Shown in pieces: positions 1 to 8,380 of a stretch of DNA of 64,000 nt; the stretch's first letter is position 1; the number at the start of each line of letters is the position of its first letter. Under the pieces are notes generated by a model that saw only the letters and a program-made list of their open reading frames with translations, did not search any database and had not been told where the DNA came from. The position numbers and the translations under genes were made by a program. Origin of the DNA: Mucilaginibacter gossypiicola (GTDB lineage Bacteria > Bacteroidota > Bacteroidia > Sphingobacteriales > Sphingobacteriaceae); assembly GCF_900110105.1 (NCBI RefSeq), contig NZ_FOCL01000002.1, positions 434,001-498,000 on the forward strand, in the 5' to 3' direction.

Positions 1-1
1 G

Positions 2-3000
2 CAGCGTACCAATAACCAGTTTGTCATTAACCTGGCCGATCCGTTTGCTTTTATTGGTATTAGGTCGCAGAAGCAAATAGCCACTGCCGCCATGCAAAAT
101 ACCAATATGATTGAGTTTGGCGGCCCCTTATTACTTAACCGTATCCTGTGGCCTAGTATAGGATTGCTCTTATTATTATTCACTTACATTCGCTTTAACT
201 TTGAAAATTTTTTTAGCGGCAGACGTGATAAAAAAGTGATCAAAGACGGGCTTGTGAACCGCAGTGCGGTACGTCCTAAAGTAACCACCTCGTTTAGCGG
301 CAGCTATAACTATAAAACGCTAATAAGCCTTACGAAAACGGAGCTGCTTAATATAGTCCGTGACAATTATTTTTGGATCATTATTATTTGCGGGCTTCTT
401 TTTTTAGCATTTGCATTTTCGATGGGGAATAGCTTTTACCGAATCCCTGATTTCCCGCGGACGGTTGAATTGCTGGACATCTTTAATGAAGTTTTTCTTT
501 TCTTTATTTTCTTCATCATCATTTTTTATACCGGCGAAACCGTGCATCGCGACCGGATAACCCGTTACGCCTTTATCAACGATTCCTTGCCGGCACCAAA
601 TTGGGTGTTAAACGGATCGAGGTTATTAAGTCTGATGTTGTTGGGCCTGGGTTTATCATTGGTGCCGATGATTTTAGGCTTAGGAGTCCAAATCGCCAAA
701 GGCTTTACGCAGTATAACTTCCCGGTTTATCTGCTGTCGGTATTTGGGCTTATACTGCCACGATTTCTCGAAATGGTCGTGTTTTCATACATGATCCATG
801 TGATAGTAAATAACAAATTTGCAGCGCATGGAATTGGTATTGCCATTTGGGTGGCCTTATATTTTTTACATACGACATCCATTTTTAATTACAACCTGTT
901 ATTGTATTCTTTCACTCCCGGCTATCACATTTCAGATATGGATGGCATTGGCCATATGGCGGCTCCAGTGGCCTGGTTTAATGTATACTGGTTAGTAACT
1001 GCCAGTCTTTTAATTATTGTAGCAGCACTATTTTATTACCGTGGTGTTTCGTCAACTTTTAAAGAAAGGTGGCAGTTAGTTACCGGCAGGTTTAACAGAC
1101 CAACCCGCGTCATAACCTTCATATTGCTGTTTGGCTTTTTAATTTTATTGTCATTCCTTTATTACAATGTTAGCTATTTGAACATCTATCTCACCAAATC
1201 AGAAAACGATGAGCGGGCTGTGTTATACGAACGAACGCTTAAGTCTTATCAAAACCTGCCCTTACCCAGCGTAACGTCTGTAAAGTTAAATGTGGATATA
1301 TACCCTGATAAGCAACAATCTGTTACACATGGATATTTTACGGTGGTCAATAAGACCCCAAAGGCCATCGGCCAGATACTCATGGATGGCGATGGTATTC
1401 CCGAATACGGATTGAAGATAGCGGGCCAATCAATTCCTTTTACAACGCCTCTGATTTACGATCAAGGTAAATTCAATTGGTTCAGGCCTAAAAAAGATAC
1501 CGCCGACTTCAGGTTATATCATTTGAGAAAACCGCTGAACCCCGGAGATTCGGTCATGGTAGAACTAAACTCGGCTATTTATTACCATGGTTTTAGCAAT
1601 GATCTATACAGCGCCGATATATTGAACAACGGTACCTTTTTTAAAGGGGGTATACCTGGCATAGGATATGATGAAGATGATGAACTGAGCAGTCCTTACG
1701 AACGTAAACGTCACGGCTTGCCGCTTCGGAAAGAAGATGTGTTTGAACAAAATGATCCTAATGGCATCAATGTTTTAAGGGTCGGTAAAAGTGCTGGCGT
1801 GCAAAGTTTTGATATTACTATAAGCACGATTGCCGGACAAACTGCAATTGCAAATGGCAGCTTACGTAAGCAATGGACCAACAATGGGCGCAGTTATTTT
1901 CATTACGTGCAAAATAATCCAGGCATGTATCCGCCATTTGGTATTTTGAGCGCGAAATATGCCCTGCAACGTTCATCGATCAGTTTAGATAGCAGCCGTC
2001 ATGTTAACGCCGAAGTGTATTATATACCAGAACACGCCGCAAATATTAGCAGATATAGCGATGCCATTAAAGATGGGATTCGATATTTTTCGGCTATGTA
2101 TGGCAATTATCCTTATAATGATATGCGAATAGTTGAAACTGGCGCTTACGGCGCTCAGTCGGCCTCATTATCAACATTAGATACTTATTCGGAAAGCAAT
2201 GGATGGACGGCGGATTTTAGAAGACCTGGTTTGTTCGACTTTTGTTATTATGCCGCTATCAGACAGGTATCGCAGCAGTGGTGGCGTTACCAGGTGTCGC
2301 CGAACAGTACCATTGGATCTTTCGTGATTCCGGAAGGACTGGCTTTGTACGATGCTTATATTATGATCGAAAAAAAATATGGGAAGGATAACATTCATGA
2401 TGTTTTGGAAGACGAAATGTGGCGATACCTTTATTTTCATAGCAGGGGAAGCGAACCTGAACATACTTTGCTTAGGGCCAACGAGTGGCACCAATACCAG
2501 GGAAAAGCAGCCAATGTATTATACGGTTTAAGAGATCTTATCGGAGAGCAGAATATGGATGCCGCTCTGCGTGAATTTAGAGATGCGTATATGTTAAAAA
2601 AAGAGGCTCCCTACCCCGGCAATAATGATTTGTATCGCTATTTGAAAAAGCATACTCCTGATTCGCTGCGGTATTATTTAACTGATTCATGGGAAAAGAT
2701 TACTTTTTATGATAATCATGTGGTAAAGGTCAATGCTACGGATATTGGAAGCGGTCAATACAAGGTAACGCTGAAGGTTAGCACAAGTAAAATTTATATT
2801 AACAACAAAGGTGTTGATGATCCAGCTTTTATGAACGATTACGTTGACGTAGGTGTTTTTGGAGCTAGTAAACGAAACAAAAATGGTCAAAATCAGGTGA
2901 ATCCTTTATACTTCAAAAAGCATAAACTCACTGCAGGACAGCATATATTTACAATCATTGTCAAAGGCAAGCCTGAAAGCGCTGGGATAGATCCATATAA

Positions 3001-3046
3001 TAAACTAATTGATCGTGTCCCAAGGGATAACAATAAAACGTTTTGA
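2..3046 (+). CDS. ABC-2 type permease fused to an M1-peptidase-like domain (5' partial)
   Basis: The frame is open to the left edge, so the start lies outside the window; residue numbers here count from the first in-window Met at 92. The N-terminal half has several hydrophobic segments (about residues 12-30, 92-110, 130-150, 175-200, 210-235, 265-320, 340-365), as in ABC-2 permeases. The C-terminal half (about 380-984) resembles the soluble part of M1 aminopeptidases. In Bacteroidota such fusions usually pair with an ABC ATPase encoded upstream. The zinc signature HExxH is missing: where HELAHQWW is expected the protein reads RQVSQQWW (residues 724-731), although the following PEGLALY keeps the downstream glutamate context. 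The domain is therefore probably not a working zinc peptidase and may act in binding or structure. Fold assignment is fairly sure; transported substrate unknown. Confidence 0.8.
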   Translation, partial: QRTNNQFVINLADPFAFIGIRSQKQIATAAMQNTNMIEFGGPLLLNRILWPSIGLLLLLFTYIRFNFENFFSGRRDKKVIKDGLVNRSAVRPKVTTSFSGSYNYKTLISLTKTELLNIVRDNYFWIIIICGLLFLAFAFSMGNSFYRIPDFPRTVELLDIFNEVFLFFIFFIIIFYTGETVHRDRITRYAFINDSLPAPNWVLNGSRLLSLMLLGLGLSLVPMILGLGVQIAKGFTQYNFPVYLLSVFGLILPRFLEMVVFSYMIHVIVNNKFAAHGIGIAIWVALYFLHTTSIFNYNLLLYSFTPGYHISDMDGIGHMAAPVAWFNVYWLVTASLLIIVAALFYYRGVSSTFKERWQLVTGRFNRPTRVITFILLFGFLILLSFLYYNVSYLNIYLTKSENDERAVLYERTLKSYQNLPLPSVTSVKLNVDIYPDKQQSVTHGYFTVVNKTPKAIGQILMDGDGIPEYGLKIAGQSIPFTTPLIYDQGKFNWFRPKKDTADFRLYHLRKPLNPGDSVMVELNSAIYYHGFSNDLYSADILNNGTFFKGGIPGIGYDEDDELSSPYERKRHGLPLRKEDVFEQNDPNGINVLRVGKSAGVQSFDITISTIAGQTAIANGSLRKQWTNNGRSYFHYVQNNPGMYPPFGILSAKYALQRSSISLDSSRHVNAEVYYIPEHAANISRYSDAIKDGIRYFSAMYGNYPYNDMRIVETGAYGAQSASLSTLDTYSESNGWTADFRRPGLFDFCYYAAIRQVSQQWWRYQVSPNSTIGSFVIPEGLALYDAYIMIEKKYGKDNIHDVLEDEMWRYLYFHSRGSEPEHTLLRANEWHQYQGKAANVLYGLRDLIGEQNMDAALREFRDAYMLKKEAPYPGNNDLYRYLKKHTPDSLRYYLTDSWEKITFYDNHVVKVNATDIGSGQYKVTLKVSTSKIYINNKGVDDPAFMNDYVDVGVFGASKRNKNGQNQVNPLYFKKHKLTAGQHIFTIIVKGKPESAGIDPYNKLIDRVPRDNNKTF

Positions 3047-3159
3047 TTTTGATACGGAGGGGGAAAGCCCCACTTTATCGCCTCTCCGTCGTTCGGGATA
3101 ATAACATTCAAACTTTAAATAACCACTCTCATTTAATTTCTCCAGTTTAACTAAAAGTT

Positions 3160-3348
3160 ATGAATCTTCTGCTAAACTCCATCCGTGTAAATTTCGTTTT
3201 TTGCCTGATTATTTATGGCATCTTTGCTTTGCTTTCGTCAACTTTAGATCCATCATTATGGACATGGTATATGAAAACGCTTTGGGAAATGTTAACAGGG
3301 TTGCTTATTTTAATCTCGACTGTGCTATATTTTGTCGTTAGGGAGTAA
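3160..3348 (+). CDS. small two-helix membrane protein, hypothetical
   Basis: A 62-residue frame 113 bases after the permease gene. It has two hydrophobic stretches (about residues 11-27 and 42-58) separated by a short polar loop and ends in Arg-Glu. No family is recognised. The hydrophobic pattern favours a real small inner-membrane protein over chance, but no strong ribosome binding site is visible. It could be co-transcribed with the upstream gene. Confidence 0.4.
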   Translation: MNLLLNSIRVNFVFCLIIYGIFALLSSTLDPSLWTWYMKTLWEMLTGLLILISTVLYFVVRE

Positions 3349-3549
3349 TAAGCAAAAAGCTATACTCCGGATTTTTTTGGATAGTCAATGTTGAAACTAT
3401 CTTTGGACAATGTAGATTTAGTCGTTTAATTAATGGGATCCGGGATAATTCAAACTGCATGATTATTCGAAAACTATTTAAATCGCGGAAATGAGAAAAA
3501 AAATTCAGAACAAGGGCAATAATGATAAAGTTCAGTCGGTGCTTAAATT

Positions 3550-3564
3550 ATAAATACTGTAGAA
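3550..3564 (+). repeat. left copy of a 15-bp direct repeat (candidate attL)
   Basis: ATAAATACTGTAGAA occurs here and again at 14619-14633. Similarity continues downstream of both copies: ACAGAA, then a T-rich trimer, then TAGT, with a few bases of different spacing. The two copies enclose the mobilizable element and the AT-rich cargo, which is what an attachment-site duplication would look like. An integrase was not found, so this is an inference. Confidence 0.35.
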
Positions 3565-3739
3565 CAATCTATTTGTAACAGAATTTCTAATAGTAAATGG
3601 TTTCATAACATCAGATATTAGAGTCTTAATTAGAGATTGTCGTATAAATATAGGATGACAATATCCTGGTGCACTTTTTTGTCATTAAAGTTGGCATTTG
3701 TTAATTAGAGTGAATGTATGGGTGAGGCTCGTATAATAT

Positions 3740-3834
3740 TGACTGATGAGCTAAACCGGTATATCAAAATACCTGAGTTATTAGCATGATTAAAAAATTA
3801 CATGTGTAGATGTTAATCCGGTTTGCATCAGTCA
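3740..3834. repeat. long inverted repeat upstream of the mobile element
   Basis: Arms at 3740-3759 and 3818-3834: TGACTGATG plus AAACCGG is mirrored by CCGGTTT plus CATCAGTCA, with a 3-base asymmetry and about 58 bases between the arms. The left arm includes GATGAG, the unit of the repeat array at 6676-6752. It sits about 40 bases before the first element gene, so an operator, an attachment-site arm or a recombination structure are all possible. Confidence 0.45.
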
Positions 3835-3876
3835 AAACTATTTTTGAGGTTTGGTCGTTAGCTTTTTAAGTTGTCT

Positions 3877-5031
3877 ATGTATTTTTTAAATCTCAAAGGA
3901 TTTCATCCCATTAAGGGTATCAATACCGATAACCACAACAAATACCCGTTTCTGGAATCGACCGATGGCTTGTTCGAACCGGATGATTTTGAATACAACT
4001 TTAATAGAAGTTTTCCTTTTGAACAGATCGAACTAAGTGAAAGCAGATCAATTTATGTGAGTGAACCGAACTTACTAAAGGTTTTTAAGAATACTGCAAC
4101 AGTTGATAACAAGATATTGGTCAACAACGTCAAGCCGATTGAAGAGGCATATACCAAAGAACTGGCTGACATATTCTATTCCGGCTATGATGAGGGTATG
4201 GCAAATTTCTATGAGGAGATCGGCCAAACCTTTTTATCGCTGGGGCTTGAGCAAAAAAAGCAGGCGCTTCGGGATTTCATCACTTACTGTCATACCAACT
4301 TGTATTTTGAAGGCTTTGCTGTTCCCGAGGTGATTTATGCATTGGGCTACATTCAGGCATCGCTGGTCAAAGGATTTCAGGAGTACAGCAACCTGAAAAA
4401 CTTGAACGAAAAAGAGCAGGCATCACCGGTGGTTAATGTTTATCCTGTTTTCAAAATGCCTGAGCCGGATGTAAAACCTGATTATGTATTTGAGGCATCT
4501 GTAGAAGCTGCGCCGAAACCGTCACCGCCGCAAATTACACGGCCTGATGCTGATAGCCATATCCTTTTACGATATCCAGCTAGTAAAATATTCGACCTTT
4601 GGTGCGCTTTATTGGACGCCCAACTTTGCCAACTGATGCAAGTGCCGAAAGTCTTTAATAGCGAAGATGAGATCAAAGAACTGCTGGGCAGACTTTTCAA
4701 ATTGGATGACCAGGAACAAATGTGGTCGTTAAGCGATAGCGAATATTATTATCAAATGGCACCAGGCTATCAGAATCTTTTATGCCTGTTAATGCACGCC
4801 ACCTATAAGCTCAATACTACCTATCTGAAAGTACCACAGGTGAAATACTGTGAACTCCTTAAATCCAACTTCTCTTCCTTTGAAACATACGAGTCGGTGG
4901 GTGACATTCAACGGAATATGACCAAGAAGAAAGATACAGCTATCGACTTTGTGCATAAAAGCAGCGGGTCCTATGCTAAAAAAGCCTACAAAGTCTTAAA
5001 GAAAGTACCTACTTATATACTGAGATCCTAA
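3877..5031 (+). CDS. hypothetical protein, first gene of the mobile element
   Basis: A 384-residue soluble protein. ATG at 3877 is preferred over the in-frame TTG at 3871. No signal peptide or membrane segment. It has an acidic N-terminal third, a proline-rich linker (about residues 190-220) and a helical C-terminal part with a basic end. Length and position match the unassigned first ORF often found before HTH and primase genes in Bacteroidota mobilizable elements. The C-terminal region loosely recalls RteC-type regulators, but I cannot support that assignment. The inverted repeat at 3740-3834 lies just upstream and may be its control site. Confidence 0.6.
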   Translation: MYFLNLKGFHPIKGINTDNHNKYPFLESTDGLFEPDDFEYNFNRSFPFEQIELSESRSIYVSEPNLLKVFKNTATVDNKILVNNVKPIEEAYTKELADIFYSGYDEGMANFYEEIGQTFLSLGLEQKKQALRDFITYCHTNLYFEGFAVPEVIYALGYIQASLVKGFQEYSNLKNLNEKEQASPVVNVYPVFKMPEPDVKPDYVFEASVEAAPKPSPPQITRPDADSHILLRYPASKIFDLWCALLDAQLCQLMQVPKVFNSEDEIKELLGRLFKLDDQEQMWSLSDSEYYYQMAPGYQNLLCLLMHATYKLNTTYLKVPQVKYCELLKSNFSSFETYESVGDIQRNMTKKKDTAIDFVHKSSGSYAKKAYKVLKKVPTYILRS

Positions 5032-5102
5032 CGACGTTCAACTTCGTTCATTAACGTTGGGTTATTTTCATACTCTTTTGTGTTCATCAAATTTTTTAAT
5101 TT

Positions 5103-5390
5103 ATGAACACAACTTTTTTTACTACCCTATCGACACAGGAGTTCCAGGAACTCATTGAGTCATCTGTCAGAAACGTGGTCCACTTAAAACCACCCCGCCC
5201 GGACGATGAGGAAGATACTTTGCTGGACACCAAGGAAGCAGCCGAGCTGATCAAGTACGAAGTCACATCAGTCTACGGGCTGGTGAAAAGAAAAAAGATC
5301 CCTTTCTGTAAAGTAGAAGGCAAGCTGCTTTTCTCGCGTAAAAAACTATTGGCATGGATCGGCAGCGGCCAGCAGGTCGTTGCGCAATAA
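5103..5390 (+). CDS. helix-turn-helix (excisionase-family-like) DNA-binding protein
   Basis: A 95-residue protein. The C-terminal half (about residues 40-90) carries the MerR/HTH_17 pattern: DTKEAAELIKY, then TSVYGLVKRKKIPFCK, a short wing and LLAWI. In Bacteroidota elements such proteins act as excisionase-like or replication-regulatory factors. It ends 8 bases before the primase-helicase start used here, so the two are likely translationally coupled. It is a candidate binder of the GATGAG repeats; that link is inference. Confidence 0.75.
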   Translation: MNTTFFTTLSTQEFQELIESSVRNVVHLKPPRPDDEEDTLLDTKEAAELIKYEVTSVYGLVKRKKIPFCKVEGKLLFSRKKLLAWIGSGQQVVAQ

Positions 5391-5398
5391 GTACGGTC

Positions 5399-6625
5399 AT
5401 GGCTGATCAGTTCTTTCCTTTAAACCAACCGGGCAGCTACATCCGTGTACAAACCTCGTATTACAAACGGACCCGGCAACCGATGGTTACCGGCGGCTAT
5501 ACAGACGGCTGGTTGCTTTGGTCATCGGAAACACTCAAAAAAGATTTGAGTGCGGACGCGATCAAGAAGATCCGCAAGTTCGATGCGTATTGCTGTGTCC
5601 CCAGCCATACCGATTACCGGGAAACAATCGGCAACTATTTTAACAGGTACCATCCTTTGGAATTCAAACCGGAGCCGGGTTCCTGCGAGACCATTTTGTG
5701 CTTTCTGCAGCACATCTTTGGCGAGCAATATGAACTGGGACTGGATTACATAGCCCTGCTCTATACGAGGCCGGTCATTAAACTGCCTATTCTTTGCCTG
5801 GTATCCAAGGAACGCAAAACAGGTAAGACTACTTTCCTGGACCTGCTCAAAGTCATCTTTGGCAATAACATGACCTTTAACGGCAACCATGATTTCCGGT
5901 CACAGTTCAATTCCGACTGGATGAATACGCTCATCATCGCGGTGGAAGAAGTGTTGCTGGACAAAAAGGAAGATTCGGAAAAGATCAAAAACCTGAGCAC
6001 TGCAAAAGTATCCAAGGTGGAAGCCAAAAGCAAGGATAAGCGCGAAACGGAATTCTTTGGCAAGTTCATCCTTTGTTCCAATAACGAGTACAATTTTATT
6101 GTCATTGAACCGACGGAAACACGCTACTGGGTAAGGAAAGTACCGGTATTTGAAAAGGAGAATGTCCGGCTTCTGGAACAGATGACCGGGGAGATCCCCG
6201 CTTTTCTGTTCCATCTGTTAGAACGGCCGTTATCGGTGCCGGTTGGTAACACCCGCATGTGGTTTTCTGAGCAGCAGATCCGAACGGATGCTTTATTGCG
6301 GGTGATGCGCAATAACCGCAATCGGCTGGAAACCGAACTGTTGTTATTGTTCAAAGAGATCCAGGAGCATGATCCCGGCCAGAAAATGTGCTTTGCGAAT
6401 AAAGATATTCTGGATCTGCTAAAAAAAAGCATGCCGCGCCTGACAAGACAGGACGTATCGCAGCTGATGCAGCAGGAGTGGGGCCTTGTCCCGGTGCTCA
6501 ATAGTTTAAGCTATTCGACTTATTGCTATAATAACCTCAACGAATTGGTAACAGTCGCCAAAACGGGCCGGTATTATACCATTACGGAAGAGTGGCTCCG
6601 GCAAAAGCTTGATGAGTCAGGCTAA
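5399..6625 (+). CDS. primase-helicase family protein (SF3/D5-like ATPase)
   Basis: ATG at 5399 (408 residues) is preferred over the longer in-frame start at 5354, which would overlap the HTH gene. A Walker A-like P-loop, KTGKTT, lies at residues 140-145 with Lys143 as the phosphate-binding lysine. A hydrophobic strand ending in VEE about 40 residues later serves as Walker B, and FILCSNN is an SF3 sensor-like asparagine motif. These belong to the D5/SF3 superfamily used by plasmids and phages to unwind origins. A winged-helix-like tail follows. With the toprim gene downstream it would form an autonomous replication module. Confidence 0.75.
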   Translation: MADQFFPLNQPGSYIRVQTSYYKRTRQPMVTGGYTDGWLLWSSETLKKDLSADAIKKIRKFDAYCCVPSHTDYRETIGNYFNRYHPLEFKPEPGSCETILCFLQHIFGEQYELGLDYIALLYTRPVIKLPILCLVSKERKTGKTTFLDLLKVIFGNNMTFNGNHDFRSQFNSDWMNTLIIAVEEVLLDKKEDSEKIKNLSTAKVSKVEAKSKDKRETEFFGKFILCSNNEYNFIVIEPTETRYWVRKVPVFEKENVRLLEQMTGEIPAFLFHLLERPLSVPVGNTRMWFSEQQIRTDALLRVMRNNRNRLETELLLLFKEIQEHDPGQKMCFANKDILDLLKKSMPRLTRQDVSQLMQQEWGLVPVLNSLSYSTYCYNNLNELVTVAKTGRYYTITEEWLRQKLDESG

Positions 6626-6675
6626 GTGCGCATTTATCAATTGCTTTTCAGCGCATTACACATTCATCATAGTTT

Positions 6676-6752
6676 GATGAGGTTCGATGAGCAATGATGA
6701 GCGCGATGAGCAAACTCATCAAAGTAGAAAACCATGATGAGGCAATGATGAG
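6676..6752 (+). repeat. phased GATGAG repeat array (iteron-like, candidate origin)
   Basis: GATGAG occurs at 6676, 6686, 6696, 6705, 6736 and 6747, with inverted copies (CTCATC) at 6715 and 6791. Spacing is 9-11 bases, one helical turn, so the copies face the same side of the DNA. A very AT-rich stretch follows (about 6753-6780), as in iteron origins with an adjacent melting region. It lies between the helicase and primase genes. Binding by the HTH protein or the helicase is inference. Confidence 0.55.
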
Positions 6753-6877
6753 GATATAAATAATTTATTTATAAATAGTTACAGCTATAGCTCATCATTC
6801 ATCATAAATGTAAGGGCAGCCCTCCCGTATGGTTTGGCACCTGCATCATTTAAAAACAAGCATTTAGATTTTACAAC

Positions 6878-7795
6878 ATGACACGATATAACTGTAAAAC
6901 AGCAAAAGAACTCTCTATCATTAGTTACCTGGAGCAATGCGGTATCCAGCCGCAACGGATCAAAGGTCATAACTACTGGTATTTATCACCACTGCGGGAA
7001 GAAAAGACCGCTTCATTCAAAGTAAATACTAAGCTTAATGCCTGGATGGATTTTGGCGAAGGTACCGGGGGCAATTTAATTGACCTGGGCATACGTATGC
7101 ACCATTGTTCCGTGGAGGAGTTTTTGGAGCGTTTAAATAATGGCAATCCTGGTTTTTCTTTTCATCAGCAAACTTCGCGAAAGGCAGAACCTCAGCCGGA
7201 TAATCCGGTGATCATTACCGGTGTGAAAGCGCTTGAACATCCGGCTTTGATCGCTTACCTGAAAACGCGCGGTATTGATCCGGCCATTGCCGCTACCTAT
7301 TGCAAAGAGGTCGATTTTACAATAAGTGGCAAATCCTATTTCGCCATTGGGTTTGCCAACCGTTCGGGTGGTTACGAGCTGCGGAATAACTGGTTCAAAG
7401 GGGCATCGTCGCCCAAGGACATTACCATCATTGGCGGCAGTCATAAAGCCGCCATCGTGCTGGAAGGCTTTACTGATTTTCTTTCGCTCTTGCAGCTGAA
7501 ATGTGGTCAATCCCAGTCGGATTTTATCATCCTGAATTCTGCTGCGCTGGCTGAAAGAGCGGTGCCTGTTTTAAAAAAATACCCGGAAGTTTTTCTGATG
7601 CTTAACCATGACAAAGCCGGAATTGCAGCTGCTGAAAAGTTGCAGGCTGCGGGTATCAGCTTCACCGATGCATCTGGTTTTTACAAGGGTTTTAACGACA
7701 TCAACGAATATCTGGCTGCTCAAAGACAGGCTTCTTTAAAACCGCAGATCCGGCGCAGAGCACCGGAAGAAAGGAGCCGGGGAATTGGGCGCTAA
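6878..7795 (+). CDS. toprim-domain primase with CHC2-like N-terminus
   Basis: A 305-residue protein. The N-terminal part (about 1-95) follows the DnaG zinc-domain layout: ISYLEQCGI, then YLSPLREEKTASFKV, then WMDFGEGTGGNLIDL. The zinc ligands are largely lost, as is common in element-borne primases. The toprim core has the acidic motif VLEGFTDFLSLL (about 190-202) and LNHDKAG (about 242-248). It should make primers for element replication together with the primase-helicase. The basic C-terminal tail is short. Confidence 0.8.
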   Translation: MTRYNCKTAKELSIISYLEQCGIQPQRIKGHNYWYLSPLREEKTASFKVNTKLNAWMDFGEGTGGNLIDLGIRMHHCSVEEFLERLNNGNPGFSFHQQTSRKAEPQPDNPVIITGVKALEHPALIAYLKTRGIDPAIAATYCKEVDFTISGKSYFAIGFANRSGGYELRNNWFKGASSPKDITIIGGSHKAAIVLEGFTDFLSLLQLKCGQSQSDFIILNSAALAERAVPVLKKYPEVFLMLNHDKAGIAAAEKLQAAGISFTDASGFYKGFNDINEYLAAQRQASLKPQIRRRAPEERSRGIGR

Positions 7796-7890
7796 GTCAA
7801 ATTTTGACATGGGCTACGGATACGGGTTTACTGTACCCGGTATATATACAGATAGCTGAATATATCACCGCCCCATTTTTCGAATTGTAA

Positions 7891-7960
7891 GGAGCGAGTT
7901 AATGTTTTTGCTACACAAAAACCCGAATTCACCCCGACGGGGTGATTCGGAACTCGCTCC
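7891..7960. other. candidate oriT: nested inverted repeats upstream of mob genes
   Basis: Outer arms GGAGCGAGTT (7891-7900) and AACTCGCTCC (7951-7960) are perfect complements. Nested inside is a second palindrome at 7923-7950, CCGAATTCACCCC against GGGGTGATTCGG with a one-base bulge and a 3-base loop. It lies just upstream of the MobC-like and relaxase genes, where the origin of transfer is expected. The nick site cannot be placed. Confidence 0.55.
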
Positions 7961-8002
7961 CGTTGGTCGAACTTTTATAGCAACAAAAAATGAAATGAAC
8001 AC

Positions 8003-8380
8003 ATGCTAACAGTTAATGAAAACAAAACAATAAAAAAAGTGAGGCCCCCCGGCAGACCCAAAAAGACGATCAGGCGGAGTGATTTTTTAATGGTGCGTTT
8101 AACGCCAACGGAAAAAATTCTGATCGAAGGCAGAGCGAAAAATGCCGGGCTGAAACCCAGTGAGTGGTTTCGGAGGGCCGCTAAAAACGCCAGGGTTTTT
8201 CCGCGATTTACCCCGGAGGAAAGCGGCTGGTTCAGGATGCTGGCTGGGGTAGCGAATAACCTCAACCAGTTAACGCACTTAGCGCATGTGGCAGGCCTAT
8301 TTACGCTTGCCATGAAATGCCAAAACATCCTTAAACAAGTGGACGAGTTAATTACAAAACTTAGCAGCCATGATGGGTAA
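8003..8380 (+). CDS. MobC-like relaxosome accessory protein
   Basis: A 125-residue basic protein. After a lysine-rich start (RPPGRPKK) comes a ribbon-helix-helix-like segment (VRLTPTEKILIEGRAKNAGL), then EWFRRAA and the helical NNLNQLTHLA region typical of MobC-type accessory proteins. Such proteins bind oriT and help the relaxase nick it. The gene overlaps the relaxase gene by 11 bases and lies just after the oriT-like palindrome. Confidence 0.8.
   Translation: MLTVNENKTIKKVRPPGRPKKTIRRSDFLMVRLTPTEKILIEGRAKNAGLKPSEWFRRAAKNARVFPRFTPEESGWFRMLAGVANNLNQLTHLAHVAGLFTLAMKCQNILKQVDELITKLSSHDG

Larger units (their letters stand above)
3349..3876. other. AT-rich intergenic stretch at the left end of the accessory island
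   Basis: No credible gene lies here. It contains a 15-base sequence repeated near 14619 and a long inverted repeat just before the first element gene, both listed separately. Short frames of 11 and 20 codons near 3460-3553 look accidental. Confidence 0.5.

Noticed and set aside
7133..7510. A 125-codon minus frame inside the toprim primase gene
   Set aside because: Antisense shadow; the plus-strand primase has clear motifs.
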